Notes: generated by a model not told the origin, from the sequence alone. Counted from the stretch's first letter, positions 23,517 to 33,982 are shown. The stretch: 62,821 nt of DNA from [Clostridium] aminophilum (GCF_900101295.1 NZ_FOIL01000012.1:1-62821), one strand, 5' to 3'. Program-made: numbers and translations.

Positions 23517-25073
23517 ATGAAAATGTTTGCGGCAATCGACGTGGGTTCGTTTGATACGGAGATTGCGATCTATGAGATTTCGGAGGAACACGGGATCCGG
23601 AAGATCGATCATGTGCGACGTCAGCTGACCATCGGACGGGACACGTACAATGACGGAAGGATCAGTCTTCCGGTCATGCGTGAGCTGATCCGGGTGCTGG
23701 AACACTTCCGCGAGCGGATGGACGGATATCATGTCGAGGATTACCGGGCGTATGCGGCCAGCGCACTCCGTGAGGCCACAAACAGCCGTATTATTCTCGA
23801 TCAGATCCGAAATGCCACGGGACTGCAGGTGCATACGATCAACAACTCGGAACTGCGATTTATGACACACAAGGCGCTGGCGCTCCGCAGCAGTCGGTTT
23901 GACCGGGGGGCGGGGGGCCGGATGGCCGTTCTGGATGTGGGGTTCGGAAGTTCCCAGCTGTCCCTGTTTGAGGACGGTGTTCTGGTGTCGACGCAGAATC
24001 TGTCCCTCGGAGTTCTCCGCATTGCCGAGATGTCTTCCCACTGGAAGACCGAGAGCCGGCTGATCCCGGACATCGAGGGAGAACTGATGGACAAGGAGCT
24101 CGCCACATACCGGGACATTTATCTGGGTGGTATGCGGGTTGACACGCTGATCGCCACCGGTGAGAGCATCAACAATATGGTGCTCCGCGGGATGAAGGAG
24201 AAACCGGGAAAAATGTATACGGCGGCGGAGTTCGGAGAATTCTGCCGGCGGATCAGCCATATGACGGAGGAAGAAATCGCCGAGTTCTGCGACATTTCGG
24301 GGGCGTATGCCCGGGTCATGATCCCCAGTGCGGTTTTGTACGAAAAGGTATTGGAGCTGACCGGCGCCGGGGAGGTATGGGTCGGAGGCGTGACGCTCTG
24401 CGACGGGATCGCGGCGGATTACGCCGAAGAGCAGAAACTTGTCCGGTTCCGGCATGATTTTGCGGATGACGCGCTGTCGGCCGCAAGAAATATGTCGGCC
24501 CGTTATAAGGGAGACCGGAATCACATTGAGGCAGTGGAGAAGACGGCGATGGCGGTCTTTGACACCCTTCAGGAAAAATATGGTCTGAACAGCCGGAGCA
24601 GACTTCTTCTCCGGCTTGCCGCCATTCTGCATGACTGCGGAAAGTATGTCTCCATTACCCGTGAGACCCGCAGTTCGTATCAGATCATCATGTCGACGGA
24701 ACTGATCGGAATCTCTCATCTGGAGCGGGAGATCGTTGCCAATGTGGTCCGCTACAACACGAGAGAGTTTGTCTATGACGAGATCCATCTGGAATCGGAT
24801 CTGTCGCAGTACGACGGACTGGCCAAAGGAAAGTCGGAGATTGTGCTTGAGATCGCAAAACTTGCGGCGATCCTGCGCCTGGCCAATTCCGTCGACCGGA
24901 GTCACCGTCAGAAGCTGAAGGATCTGGATGTCCGGCTGGAGGACGGCACCCTTGTGATGGAGACGGCGTGCGGGGAAAATCTCACGCTGGAACAGTATTC
25001 CATGGAACAGAAAGAGGAATTCTTTGAGGAGATCTACGGCATTCAGCCTGTTCTGCAGAGAAAGAGAAGATAA
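23517..25073 (+). CDS. ppx: Exopolyphosphatase (Ppx/GppA) with HD domain
   Basis: The 518-residue protein has an actin-like Ppx/GppA phosphatase core, opening with AAIDVGSFDTEIAIYEI, continuing AYAASALREA and the phosphate-binding VLDVGFGSSQLSLF. A C-terminal HD domain follows (from about 330, with AAILHDCGKYVS). It would degrade polyphosphate or (p)ppGpp-type substrates. It lies five bases upstream of ppk, so synthesis and breakdown of polyphosphate are encoded together. AGGACAG precedes the ATG. Confidence 0.87.
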   Translation: MKMFAAIDVGSFDTEIAIYEISEEHGIRKIDHVRRQLTIGRDTYNDGRISLPVMRELIRVLEHFRERMDGYHVEDYRAYAASALREATNSRIILDQIRNATGLQVHTINNSELRFMTHKALALRSSRFDRGAGGRMAVLDVGFGSSQLSLFEDGVLVSTQNLSLGVLRIAEMSSHWKTESRLIPDIEGELMDKELATYRDIYLGGMRVDTLIATGESINNMVLRGMKEKPGKMYTAAEFGEFCRRISHMTEEEIAEFCDISGAYARVMIPSAVLYEKVLELTGAGEVWVGGVTLCDGIAADYAEEQKLVRFRHDFADDALSAARNMSARYKGDRNHIEAVEKTAMAVFDTLQEKYGLNSRSRLLLRLAAILHDCGKYVSITRETRSSYQIIMSTELIGISHLEREIVANVVRYNTREFVYDEIHLESDLSQYDGLAKGKSEIVLEIAKLAAILRLANSVDRSHRQKLKDLDVRLEDGTLVMETACGENLTLEQYSMEQKEEFFEEIYGIQPVLQRKRR

Positions 25074-25078
25074 GGGGT

Positions 25079-27229
25079 ATGGGAAAGATCAAATCCAGGT
25101 ACAGAGATCCGGAAAACTATTATAACCGCGAACTCAGCTGGCTTTTGTTTGACCGCCGGATTCTGGGCGAGGCGGAGGACGTGACCAACCGGCCTTTCGA
25201 GAGAATGAAGTTTCTGTCGATCACGGCCTCGAATCTGGATGAATTCTTTATGGTCCGCGTCGCATCGCTGAAGGCGCTGGATCATGTCGGGGACGTCTCG
25301 CGGGACGCGGCCGGCATGACGCCGAAAGAACAGCTGTCCGCCATCAGCGGGAAAACCCATGAGATCGTGGAAGAACAGTACCGCCTGTACAATGAGGAAA
25401 TCCGGCCGATCCTCGCGGAGGCCGGCGTGCCGGTTGTCGGCGGTCATGAGAAAATGACGGAAGAAGAGCGCGAATATGCGGACCGTTTCTTTGCCCGGGA
25501 AGTCTATCCGGTTCTCACACCCATGGCGGTGGATTCCGGAAGGCCGTTTCCGCTCATCCGGAACCGGTCGCTGAATCTTGCGATTCTGATGCGGAAAAAG
25601 GGAGAGACTGCCGATTTGCCGGTGTTTGCGATGGTCCGGGTTCCCGATGTGCTGAGCCGCGCGGTGGAGCTTCCGGGCGGGCGCATCATCTATCTCGAGG
25701 AAATCATTGAGCGGAACATCGGAAAACTGTTCCTGAATTACGATATCATTGCCTGCAGCCCGTTCCGCATCATGCGGAGCGCGGACATGAGCATTGAGGA
25801 GGACGACACGGGGGATCTCCTTCAGGAGATCGAACAAAAACTCCGGGAGCGCCAGTGGGGCGATGTGATCCGCCTGGACATTGACGATCACATGGACTTC
25901 AGACTGCTGGAAGTGCTCCGCGTAAAGCTTTCGGTCGGCGACGAAGAAATCTACCGGATTCCGGGACCGCTGGATCTGACGGTTCTGGAGGAACTGTACG
26001 GCCGCTACGGAAGGCCGGAACTGATGCTGGATCCGTTCACGCCGCAGCCGGTGCCGGAACTGATGAACGACGAGGACATTTTCGCCAACATCCGGAAAGG
26101 GGACATTCTTCTGTCACATCCCTATGAATCCTTTGATCCGGTGATCCGTTTCATCCGACGGGCGGCAAAAGATCCGGATGTTCTCGCCATCAAACAGACG
26201 CTCTACCGCGTCAGCGGCCGTTCACCGATCATCGCGGCGCTGGCGGAAGCGGCGGACAACGGAAAACAGGTCTCTGTCCTTCTGGAACTGAAGGCGAGAT
26301 TCGATGAGGAGAATAACATCGCCTGGGCGAAAATGCTGGAGAAGGCCGGGTGTCACGTGATCTATGGGCTGGTCGGCCTGAAAACACACGGCAAGATTAC
26401 TCTGGTGGTGCGCCGGGACGAGGACGGGATCCGGCGGTATGTCCATCTGGGCACCGGAAATTATAATGATTCCACGGCAAAACTCTATACCGACTTCGGG
26501 CTTCTGACATGCGATCCGGAGATCGGAGAGGACGCGTCGGCGTTCTTCAACATGCTCTCGGGATATTCGGAGCCGCTGTTCTGGAACTGCCTTTCGATTG
26601 CGCCGCTCTGGCTGCGGAAGCGTTTTCTTTTTCTGATTGACCGGGAGGCGAAAAATGCGGCCGGAGGGAGAACGAGCGGCATCATTGCCAAGATGAATTC
26701 CCTGTGCGACCGCGAGATCATCGAGCATCTCTACGCGGCGGGGGCAGCAGGGGTTCCCATCACGCTGATCGTCCGCGGAATCTGTTCCCTTCGGGCGGGG
26801 GTTCCGGGACTCTCCGAGAACATCACCGTCATCTCAATTGTCGGGGATTATCTTGAGCATGCCCGGGTATTCCGGTTTGAAAATGCCGGCGATCCGCAGT
26901 ATTACATGGCGAGCAGCGACTGGATGCCGAGAAACCTTGACCGGCGTGTGGAGATCATGTTCCCGATCCGCTCTCCGGAGCTGAGGGCGCGGGTTCAGCA
27001 TATGTTGGAGGTACAGCTCAGCGACAACACGAAGCTCTACGAGATGCGGCCGGACGGTTCTTACGGGAAGCGGAAGCGCAGCGGCAAACGGATTGTGGCA
27101 CAGGAAATTTTCCGGAAAGAGGCTGTGCGGAACGCGAAAGCGGTGTGGGATCTGGATGATCCGGTGAAGACAAGGACATTTGTCCCGCGGCAGGCGTCGC
27201 AGGAAAATCGGGACCGGAAAAAGACATAA
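25079..27229 (+). CDS. ppk1: Polyphosphate kinase 1
   Basis: The 716-residue enzyme is full length for PPK1, which polymerises the terminal phosphate of ATP into polyphosphate. The N-terminal domain begins YYNRELSWLLFDRRIL. The two C-terminal catalytic domains carry the key histidines in GLKTHGKITLVVRR (autophosphorylated His) and RRYVHLGTGNYND. AAGGGGT lies just before the ATG inside the end of ppx, so translation is probably coupled. About 140 bases follow before the next regulator gene. Confidence 0.95.
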   Translation: MGKIKSRYRDPENYYNRELSWLLFDRRILGEAEDVTNRPFERMKFLSITASNLDEFFMVRVASLKALDHVGDVSRDAAGMTPKEQLSAISGKTHEIVEEQYRLYNEEIRPILAEAGVPVVGGHEKMTEEEREYADRFFAREVYPVLTPMAVDSGRPFPLIRNRSLNLAILMRKKGETADLPVFAMVRVPDVLSRAVELPGGRIIYLEEIIERNIGKLFLNYDIIACSPFRIMRSADMSIEEDDTGDLLQEIEQKLRERQWGDVIRLDIDDHMDFRLLEVLRVKLSVGDEEIYRIPGPLDLTVLEELYGRYGRPELMLDPFTPQPVPELMNDEDIFANIRKGDILLSHPYESFDPVIRFIRRAAKDPDVLAIKQTLYRVSGRSPIIAALAEAADNGKQVSVLLELKARFDEENNIAWAKMLEKAGCHVIYGLVGLKTHGKITLVVRRDEDGIRRYVHLGTGNYNDSTAKLYTDFGLLTCDPEIGEDASAFFNMLSGYSEPLFWNCLSIAPLWLRKRFLFLIDREAKNAAGGRTSGIIAKMNSLCDREIIEHLYAAGAAGVPITLIVRGICSLRAGVPGLSENITVISIVGDYLEHARVFRFENAGDPQYYMASSDWMPRNLDRRVEIMFPIRSPELRARVQHMLEVQLSDNTKLYEMRPDGSYGKRKRSGKRIVAQEIFRKEAVRNAKAVWDLDDPVKTRTFVPRQASQENRDRKKT

Positions 27230-27370
27230 ACGGATGACGGCAGGAGAACGGATCTTTCCGCGAAACCGGACAGGCCATGTACAATGCCAAAATAATAAAA
27301 AGACAGAAAACGGAAAGAAACCGTAAAAACCAAAAATCAAAAACTGAGATACAGTGTTTAGGAGGATAAT

Positions 27371-28072
27371 ATGTCAGACATCGGAATTTTAGTAGTGGAC
27401 GATGAGCCGGAGATCGCCAATCTGGTAGAGATCTATCTGGTCAGCGACGGATACAAGGTCTACAAGGCGAACACCGCGCAGGAGGGCTTCGACGTCCTCG
27501 CGAGAGAAAAGGTTCATCTGGTCCTTCTCGACATCATGCTTCCGGGCATGGATGGACTGACGATGTGCCGAAAGATCCGGGAAAACAATAATATTCCGAT
27601 CATCATGCTCAGCGCGAAATCGACGGATCTGGACAAGATCCGGGGACTCGGAACCGGTGCGGACGATTATGTCACGAAACCGTTCAATCCACTGGAACTC
27701 ACGGCGAGAGTCAAATCGCAGCTTCGCCGGTATACGCAGCTGAATCCTCAGAGTTCATCCGATGCATCTGCCGGTGAGATCTCCATCCACGGACTGACCA
27801 TCAGCCGGGAGAATCACCGCGTCACCGTGTACGGTGAGGATGTAAAGCTGACGCCGATCGAGTTCGATATCCTGTATCTTCTGGCATCGAACCCGGGCAA
27901 AGTGTTCAGCACGGATGAGATCTTTGAGCAGGTATGGCATGAAAAAGTTTACGAAGCCAACAACACGGTCATGGTTCACATTCGGAGACTTCGCGGAAAG
28001 ATGAAGGAGGACTCCAGACAGAACAAGATCATCACCACTGTCTGGGGCGTGGGATACAAGATTGAAAAGTAA
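27371..28072 (+). CDS. OmpR/PhoB-family response regulator
   Basis: The 233-residue protein has a receiver domain with VVDDEPE, the phospho-acceptor Asp in LLDIMLPGMDG, and the Thr/Lys switch region ADDYVTKPF. A C-terminal winged-helix DNA-binding domain follows (about 135-230, with LTPIEFDILYLLASNPGKVFS and the final TTVWGVGYKIEK). AGGAGG lies seven bases before the ATG. It overlaps the kinase gene by 11 bases, and the pair resembles VanR/VanS-type systems. The target genes are unknown; the membrane protein/ABC exporter block downstream is the nearest candidate. Confidence 0.92.
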   Translation: MSDIGILVVDDEPEIANLVEIYLVSDGYKVYKANTAQEGFDVLAREKVHLVLLDIMLPGMDGLTMCRKIRENNNIPIIMLSAKSTDLDKIRGLGTGADDYVTKPFNPLELTARVKSQLRRYTQLNPQSSSDASAGEISIHGLTISRENHRVTVYGEDVKLTPIEFDILYLLASNPGKVFSTDEIFEQVWHEKVYEANNTVMVHIRRLRGKMKEDSRQNKIITTVWGVGYKIEK

Positions 28073-29258
28073 CAGAAAGAACCGGGATATGAGCGGCCAG
28101 TTCCATTCAAGGCTGGTCGAGAGTATGGTGTTATCCGCGGTGGTTGCCTGTGCGATCGAGCTGATCATCGTGTTTCTGGCGGCCGCTCTCCGGGATTACC
28201 TGCAGAGTACGCGGGGAAGGGAAAATGTTGTCTTAAGACTGCTTGAGATGGATACGCTGATGATGCTTCTGTACGTCATCAGCGCTGTCGGCATTTTCTC
28301 TTTTATCTTTTTTAAGCGGATCGGCGGTTCGATCCGCTATCTGGGTCGGATCTCTGCGGCGATGCAGAATATTTCCGAAGGAGATCTGAATACGACCGTC
28401 GATGTAAAGGGCGATGATGAGATCACGGCCATGGCGGATAATCTGAACAAGATGGTGGAAGAACTCCGCATGCTGATGGATCGGGAGCGGGAGGCGGAAC
28501 GGACGAAAAACGAGCTGATCACCAACGTCGCGCACGATCTTCGGACACCGCTGACTTCCATCATTGGCTATCTGGAGCTTCTCTCTGTCAACACGCAGCT
28601 TCCGGAAGAGACAAGAAAACGTTATACCGACATTGCGTTTGCAAAATCCAAACGCCTGCAGCAGCTGATCGAGGACCTCTTCGGTTTCACAAAGCTTGGC
28701 GGCGGGAAAATAGCGATGAAGATCGGCAATGTCGATATTGTGCGGCTGTTAAGCCAGCTTCTGGAAGAATTCTATCCGAGCTTTCACGCCAGAAATCTCT
28801 CCTATGAGCTGGAGAGCAATGTTCCGGCGAAAGTGATCTCCGCAGACGGCAATCTCCTCGCAAGACTGTTTGACAATCTGATCAACAATGCCATCAAGTA
28901 CGGCGCGGACGGGAAAAAGGTCATCATCGGCATCCGTGCGGAAGAGGATGTGGTCACGGTCACGGTCAAGAACTACGGATACGTGATTCCGCCGGATGAG
29001 CTTCCGCAGATCTTCCAGCGGTTCTACCGCGTGGAACACGCGCGGACGAGCAGCACGGGCGGAACGGGCCTTGGTCTGGCGATCGCGAAGAATATTGTTG
29101 ATATGCACGGCGGAACCATCGGGGTGACCAGTGATCTGAACGGAACGGTGTTCACGGTGCGGCTGCACACAAGACTCAGCGCGGACCGGGAAAATTTCAC
29201 CCTTCCGGGGGAGAAGCGGAACGGACGCACAAGAACCGCGCGGATGAACCGGAATTGA
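28062..29258 (+). CDS. Sensor histidine kinase (VanS-like)
   Basis: The 398-residue kinase has two N-terminal membrane spans with a short extracytoplasmic loop, a HAMP linker, a HisKA dimerisation domain with the phospho-His in NVAHDLRTPLTSI, and a HATPase domain with NLINNAIKYG and GGTGLGLAIAKNIV. The G1 box is degenerate (NYGYVIPPDE in place of DNGPGI), a feature shared with VanS-type kinases. A C-terminal basic tail (KRNGRTRTARMNRN) is unusual. The start codon lies inside the regulator gene. Confidence 0.9.
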   Translation: MKSNRKNRDMSGQFHSRLVESMVLSAVVACAIELIIVFLAAALRDYLQSTRGRENVVLRLLEMDTLMMLLYVISAVGIFSFIFFKRIGGSIRYLGRISAAMQNISEGDLNTTVDVKGDDEITAMADNLNKMVEELRMLMDREREAERTKNELITNVAHDLRTPLTSIIGYLELLSVNTQLPEETRKRYTDIAFAKSKRLQQLIEDLFGFTKLGGGKIAMKIGNVDIVRLLSQLLEEFYPSFHARNLSYELESNVPAKVISADGNLLARLFDNLINNAIKYGADGKKVIIGIRAEEDVVTVTVKNYGYVIPPDELPQIFQRFYRVEHARTSSTGGTGLGLAIAKNIVDMHGGTIGVTSDLNGTVFTVRLHTRLSADRENFTLPGEKRNGRTRTARMNRN

Positions 29259-29375
29259 GCAGAGTGTCCGGACAGAGAACTTTCAGGTTTTGATTTGTGA
29301 GAGCCGCGAAGCGAGTTTCGTCTCGCTGGCAGCTCAGGCCGACTGGCTTGTCGATGGAGTCTGGGGAACAGGGAA

Positions 29376-32120
29376 ATGATGAGTGAGAGGAAAAAGGGGC
29401 GGATCATTCTTGCGGCAGCGGCGGCATTGACCGCCGTGATGGGAACCACGCCGCTGTGTGCGTTTGCTGCCGGAACGCAGGAGGATTCTCCTGCTGAGGA
29501 TGTGCCTGCCGTAGGAACAGAGGAGATCGCAATCAGCTACGGGTTTGAGAACACGGTTCAGGCCGGCCGTTTTACGGCGGTTCATATCCGGATCAGCCCG
29601 GAGCTGAACCGGCAGGCAGAATCTCTGTCGATCCGCACGGCGGATCCCAGCGGCGTGACCATTCTCTATGAATACAATCTTCACGACGGGAAACACGGTG
29701 AGACAGCGGCCGAACCGACTGTTTTCGCCGGAGAGAACGGCAATGCTGCCGAAACAGGTTCCGCCGGAACACCGGCGCCGGAACTGACCGGACCGGGCGC
29801 GGAGGAACAGGACGATTCGGAAACCTACACTTACTGCGTCCCCTTCGGAAGCCGCATGAAATCCATGCAGGTCATTCTGAAAGATGCCACCGGCCGGATA
29901 CTCGCAGAGTCGCAGTCGGACCTTCCGAAGGCGAAAACCGAACCGCAGAGCTACATCGGCGTGTTTTCCGACCGGTCGGATCAGCTGGATTGGATGAATG
30001 GCGTGGACGTGGACGGCGGAGCATTTTCCACGAGAACCATTCTTCTGGACAAGAATACGGCACCGGAAGATCCGCTGGAATACGATGAGCTGGATATGAT
30101 CGTGATCTCCGATTACGACACGTCTCTTTTGAATCCCGAACAGATCGACAGCATTTACAGCTTTGCCGCAAACGGCGGCATTCTTCTGTTCGGCGGCGGC
30201 GCATCCTACCGGTCGAATTTCGGCCCGCTGGCGGAGCGGTTCCTCTCGAAGACACCGCTGAAAGAAGCCGAGAACCGCATGGTGAACATGGGACCGGAAT
30301 ATGCGCGGAACAGCCCGGACGATTCGCTGGTGGAACTCTCCTGCGCGGATGTGAACCTGAGTGGAGGCAACACCCTGATTTCCGGGGAAAGATTCCCGCT
30401 TCTCAGCATGGCGGCCTGCCAGAAGGGGTATGTCGAGGCGGCGGCGTATTCTTTTTCGGATATCAGCGGGTTTGCGGCGGAAAATCCGGCTTATACACAG
30501 AATTTCTTTGCGGAAGCCTACGGCGGAACGTGGAAAAATATTGTTCAGGCCGATCACATCGCAGAGGACACCTATTTTGACGTTCTGGATCTGACCGGCA
30601 CCGGTGACATGGAGAATCTTCCGAACGCAGCGGTGTATGCGCTGATTCTCGTTCTCTATGTGATTGCGGTCGGACCGGGGGTGTACCTGATCCTCCGCGC
30701 CCATCGCCTCCAGCGGTATTATCTTGTGGCAGTGGCGGCGTGCAGCGCCTTTTTTACCTGTGCGGTGTATGTGGCCGGCGTGCGGACCCGTTTTTCCGGG
30801 CCGTTTTACACCTACGCGACCATTCTGGACGTGACGGGCGGCGGGCAGCAGGAGAATACCTGCCTGAATCTGCGAAGCCCCAACGGCCGGAGCTTCCGGA
30901 CGGTTCTCTCCGAGGGGTACCGTGTCATACCGGTTACATATCCCTATGATATGGGCAAGGGAGTGCTCTCGCCGGATCCGAACAGCTATCATATCGGAGT
31001 TTCGTCGGATGAAGACGGAACGCAGATCCGGATTCGCGGACGGGAGTCCTTCGCATCCTCCATGTTTTATCTGACCAAAAATGAGAACAGTCTTCCGGAC
31101 GGGAAAGCCGGAAACGGTGCGGGAGAGGCGGTTTCCGACAGCGGATCCGGGACGGCGGGAGCTGTGGGCGAAACGGCAGCCGGAGCAGGACAGACCGGGG
31201 AACAGCCGGCAGTGAAATACCGCATCGACGGACAGGCTTCCATCATGGAGATGAAAGCAACCGGAACCCTGACCAACCGGAGCTCGGAGGCGCTTCGGGA
31301 CGCGGCGGTGCTCTTCGGCGGAAAAGCGGTTCTGATCGGTGACATGGAACCGGGCGAAACGGTTGATTTGTCGAAATGCCCGGTGCTGAACATTCCGGTC
31401 GGAAATGATTCGCTGGCGGCGGACGGCATCATTGACTCGCTGCGCAGCAGTCTCGATCCGCAGAAAGACCGGATCCGGAGACTGGAGAAGGCGAGGCTTC
31501 TGGTGTTCGATATGCAGCGCAAAACGATGGAATATGCCGGAAATGGACGTTTTATCGGATTTCCGCAGAACAGCACGCCGGAATTTCTCAGAGAATCCCT
31601 TCAGGATAAAGATCCGGACGGGCAGCGGATTACCGTTTCCGGGCAGACGATTGTGACCTGTGAACTGGGCGAACCGGATCACACGGGGGATCCGGACGAC
31701 CGGATCTACAGCCCCGCACTCCGGCGGCTTCCGAGGGTGATCAGCGGAGAATATTACGCGGATTACAATGAGATGAACGGAACGGAGAACGGACCGCTGA
31801 CTCTGGAATACGCGTTCAACAGCAGACTTGTCATCGAAAAGATTGAATTTGAGAAGCTGTCTCCGGTGTACACCGAGCAGAGCGGAAAGAGCACGGATTT
31901 CTCCCGGGTTTCGATGTTTAACGGAAACATTTATTTTTACAATTATGATACCGGAAAGAATGACCTGATGGAGACGAAGGACAGTTACACGGCGGAGGAA
32001 CTTGTCCCGTATCTGTCTCCGGCGAATACGCTGATGGTCCGCTATTCCGGCGGAAATGAAGGTGTGCAGTATCTTCCGGTCCCGTGTGCGGTCGGAAAAC
32101 TGGCCGAGAAACAGGAGTGA
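29376..32120 (+). CDS. Large membrane protein linked to an ABC exporter
   Basis: The 914-residue protein has a signal peptide, an extracytoplasmic region of about 390 residues and two membrane helices near 420-470 (ALILVLYVIAVGPGVYLI and LVAVAACSAFFTCAVYVAGV). A second large extracytoplasmic domain runs to the end. The first domain contains a Rossmann-like LDMIVISDYDTSLLNPEQ...GGILLFGGG stretch, like the glutamine-amidotransferase-like fold in DUF4350-type proteins. I do not recognise a named family. It is followed after ten bases by an ABC ATPase and then a permease, so it is probably a partner of that transporter at the cell surface. Confidence 0.7.
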   Translation: MMSERKKGRIILAAAAALTAVMGTTPLCAFAAGTQEDSPAEDVPAVGTEEIAISYGFENTVQAGRFTAVHIRISPELNRQAESLSIRTADPSGVTILYEYNLHDGKHGETAAEPTVFAGENGNAAETGSAGTPAPELTGPGAEEQDDSETYTYCVPFGSRMKSMQVILKDATGRILAESQSDLPKAKTEPQSYIGVFSDRSDQLDWMNGVDVDGGAFSTRTILLDKNTAPEDPLEYDELDMIVISDYDTSLLNPEQIDSIYSFAANGGILLFGGGASYRSNFGPLAERFLSKTPLKEAENRMVNMGPEYARNSPDDSLVELSCADVNLSGGNTLISGERFPLLSMAACQKGYVEAAAYSFSDISGFAAENPAYTQNFFAEAYGGTWKNIVQADHIAEDTYFDVLDLTGTGDMENLPNAAVYALILVLYVIAVGPGVYLILRAHRLQRYYLVAVAACSAFFTCAVYVAGVRTRFSGPFYTYATILDVTGGGQQENTCLNLRSPNGRSFRTVLSEGYRVIPVTYPYDMGKGVLSPDPNSYHIGVSSDEDGTQIRIRGRESFASSMFYLTKNENSLPDGKAGNGAGEAVSDSGSGTAGAVGETAAGAGQTGEQPAVKYRIDGQASIMEMKATGTLTNRSSEALRDAAVLFGGKAVLIGDMEPGETVDLSKCPVLNIPVGNDSLAADGIIDSLRSSLDPQKDRIRRLEKARLLVFDMQRKTMEYAGNGRFIGFPQNSTPEFLRESLQDKDPDGQRITVSGQTIVTCELGEPDHTGDPDDRIYSPALRRLPRVISGEYYADYNEMNGTENGPLTLEYAFNSRLVIEKIEFEKLSPVYTEQSGKSTDFSRVSMFNGNIYFYNYDTGKNDLMETKDSYTAEELVPYLSPANTLMVRYSGGNEGVQYLPVPCAVGKLAEKQE

Positions 32121-32130
32121 GGCCGAATTC

Positions 32131-33144
32131 ATGGCAAAGACGATTCTGGAATTGAAAAATCTGAAAAAGTCTTACGGGACGGAAACGGTTCTGAACGGAC
32201 TTTCTCTCACGATCCGGGAGGGAGAACTCTACGGATTTGTGGGAGCGAACGGCGCCGGCAAGACGACCACAATCCGCATAGCGGCCGGTCTGCTTGCGCC
32301 GGATGAGGGGACCGTTCTGGTTGAAGGGGAAGATCTCTGGAAAGCGCGGTCCAAGCCGAAGACGTCGGCGGCCATCATGAAAAAGATCGGATATGTCCCG
32401 GATTTTTTCGGCGTGTATGAGAATTTCCGCGTCAGCGAATACATGGAATTCTTTGCTTCCTGCTATGGCCTTTCGGGACTCCGGGCCAGAAGACGGTGTG
32501 AAATGCTTCTGGACCAGACGGGGCTCTATGACAAGGCGGAGTATTACGCGAGCAGCCTTTCCCGGGGAATGAAGCAGAGACTGTGCCTTGCACGGGCGCT
32601 CATCCACGATCCGGATCTCCTGATTCTGGACGAGCCGGCCTCGGGACTTGATCCGCTGACCCGGAGCCAGTATTTTGAGATCCTGAAGGAACTGAAGAAT
32701 CAGGGAAAGGCGCTTCTGATCAGCAGTCACATTCTCTCGGAGCTGTCGGGGATCTGTTCCTCGGCCGGCATGATCGACAACGGAACGATGATTGTCAGCG
32801 GGACGATGGAAGAGATCTTTGAGAGCGTCGATATTTCCCGGCCGATTCTGATTCAGGTGATCGGAGATCCGACGGGGGCGCTTGCCGTTCTTCGCGAGGA
32901 TCCGAACGTGGAATCCGTCATGGTGGACGGGGAAATGCTGAAGATCGAGTACATCGGTACGAGAGCGGATGAGGAAATGCTGCTGCGCATGATGGTGCGG
33001 GGCGGCGTGCACGTGACCGGTTTTATGCGGCAGCAGGGAGATCTTGAGACCGCATTCCTGCAGCTGGCGGGCAAAAAGGCAGACGGAAAGGTATTGATCG
33101 ATTATGAGATGGAATCCGATATTGCGGAAGGGAATTATCATTGA
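32131..33144 (+). CDS. ABC transporter ATP-binding protein
   Basis: The 337-residue ATPase has Walker A GANGAGKTTT, the signature loop SLSRGMKQR, Walker B LLILDEPASGLDP and the switch His in LISSHI. A C-terminal extension of about 100 residues is typical of CcmA/NatA-like exporters. The ATG at 32131 is favoured over the upstream frame because the protein then begins MAKTILELKNLKKSYG, the normal start of such domains; AGGAG lies 13 bases before it. The last 41 bases overlap the permease gene. Confidence 0.93.
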   Translation: MAKTILELKNLKKSYGTETVLNGLSLTIREGELYGFVGANGAGKTTTIRIAAGLLAPDEGTVLVEGEDLWKARSKPKTSAAIMKKIGYVPDFFGVYENFRVSEYMEFFASCYGLSGLRARRRCEMLLDQTGLYDKAEYYASSLSRGMKQRLCLARALIHDPDLLILDEPASGLDPLTRSQYFEILKELKNQGKALLISSHILSELSGICSSAGMIDNGTMIVSGTMEEIFESVDISRPILIQVIGDPTGALAVLREDPNVESVMVDGEMLKIEYIGTRADEEMLLRMMVRGGVHVTGFMRQQGDLETAFLQLAGKKADGKVLIDYEMESDIAEGNYH

Positions 33145-33982
33145 CAGCCGAAGCTCGCGGCTTCCGGTCATCATTTTCTTTTTTAATCTGATCCTGTCGG
33201 CGGCGGGAATCTTCAATCTGGCGCATCTGACGATGGACGCCAGGGAGACGGCCACGATCCGGTATGAGTCGATCATCCAGCTGTATTCCCTGATTTCCAC
33301 GATGGAGTTTATGATGCTGCTGGTCATCACACCGGCGCTCACCGCACCGGCGATCTGCAGCGAGAGGGAGGGGCAGATGCTGGATCTTCTTCAGACCACT
33401 TCCCTCGGGAACGGTCGGATTGTCGCGGGAAAACTGGAGAGTGCCGTCATCGAGATGATGGCGCTTCTGGTCTCCGCGCTTCCGGTGCAGTCGTTGGTTT
33501 TTATCTTCGGCGGCGCCACGGCGCTGGATCTGCTTCTGCCGCTGATTGCCTTCTTTGTGGCGATCCTTTTTATCGGCGGAATGGGGATCTTCTCTTCCGC
33601 AATTTGCAGAAGAACCGTGGCGGCAAATGTGGTATCATATATCCTGACGGTATTTATGACCGGCGGCACGTGGCTGATTGCGCATTTTGCGCGGTGGATA
33701 TCGGCGAGAGCCGCGGACGGGGAGGCAGTCGGAACAGCCGGGGGATGGCTTTACGGACTGCTGTTCAATCCGGCGGTGACGTATATGTGTGTGATTGACA
33801 GACAGGCGGGGGATATGACAGACGAACTGACCAGTCTGATTGGATATGTTCCGAAGAATCCGATAACGGAGCACTGGATTCCGGTCAGCCTTCTTCTGCA
33901 GCTGATTGCGGCGGCCTGCTTTATTGCGGGAGCGGTGCGGATTATCGCACCGGGATCGGGATACTTTACCGGTAAGGATTAA
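33104..33982 (+). CDS. ABC-2 type transporter permease
   Basis: The 292-residue protein has about six hydrophobic helices and the layout of ABC-2 permeases. An N-terminal cytosolic MRWNPILRKGI is followed by a helix, an extracytoplasmic loop, and a cytosolic stretch with SEREGQMLDLLQTTSL that resembles the coupling region of this family. It overlaps the ATPase gene by 41 bases and would form the membrane channel with it. The substrate is unknown. Confidence 0.88.
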   Translation: MRWNPILRKGIIIDSRSSRLPVIIFFFNLILSAAGIFNLAHLTMDARETATIRYESIIQLYSLISTMEFMMLLVITPALTAPAICSEREGQMLDLLQTTSLGNGRIVAGKLESAVIEMMALLVSALPVQSLVFIFGGATALDLLLPLIAFFVAILFIGGMGIFSSAICRRTVAANVVSYILTVFMTGGTWLIAHFARWISARAADGEAVGTAGGWLYGLLFNPAVTYMCVIDRQAGDMTDELTSLIGYVPKNPITEHWIPVSLLLQLIAAACFIAGAVRIIAPGSGYFTGKD

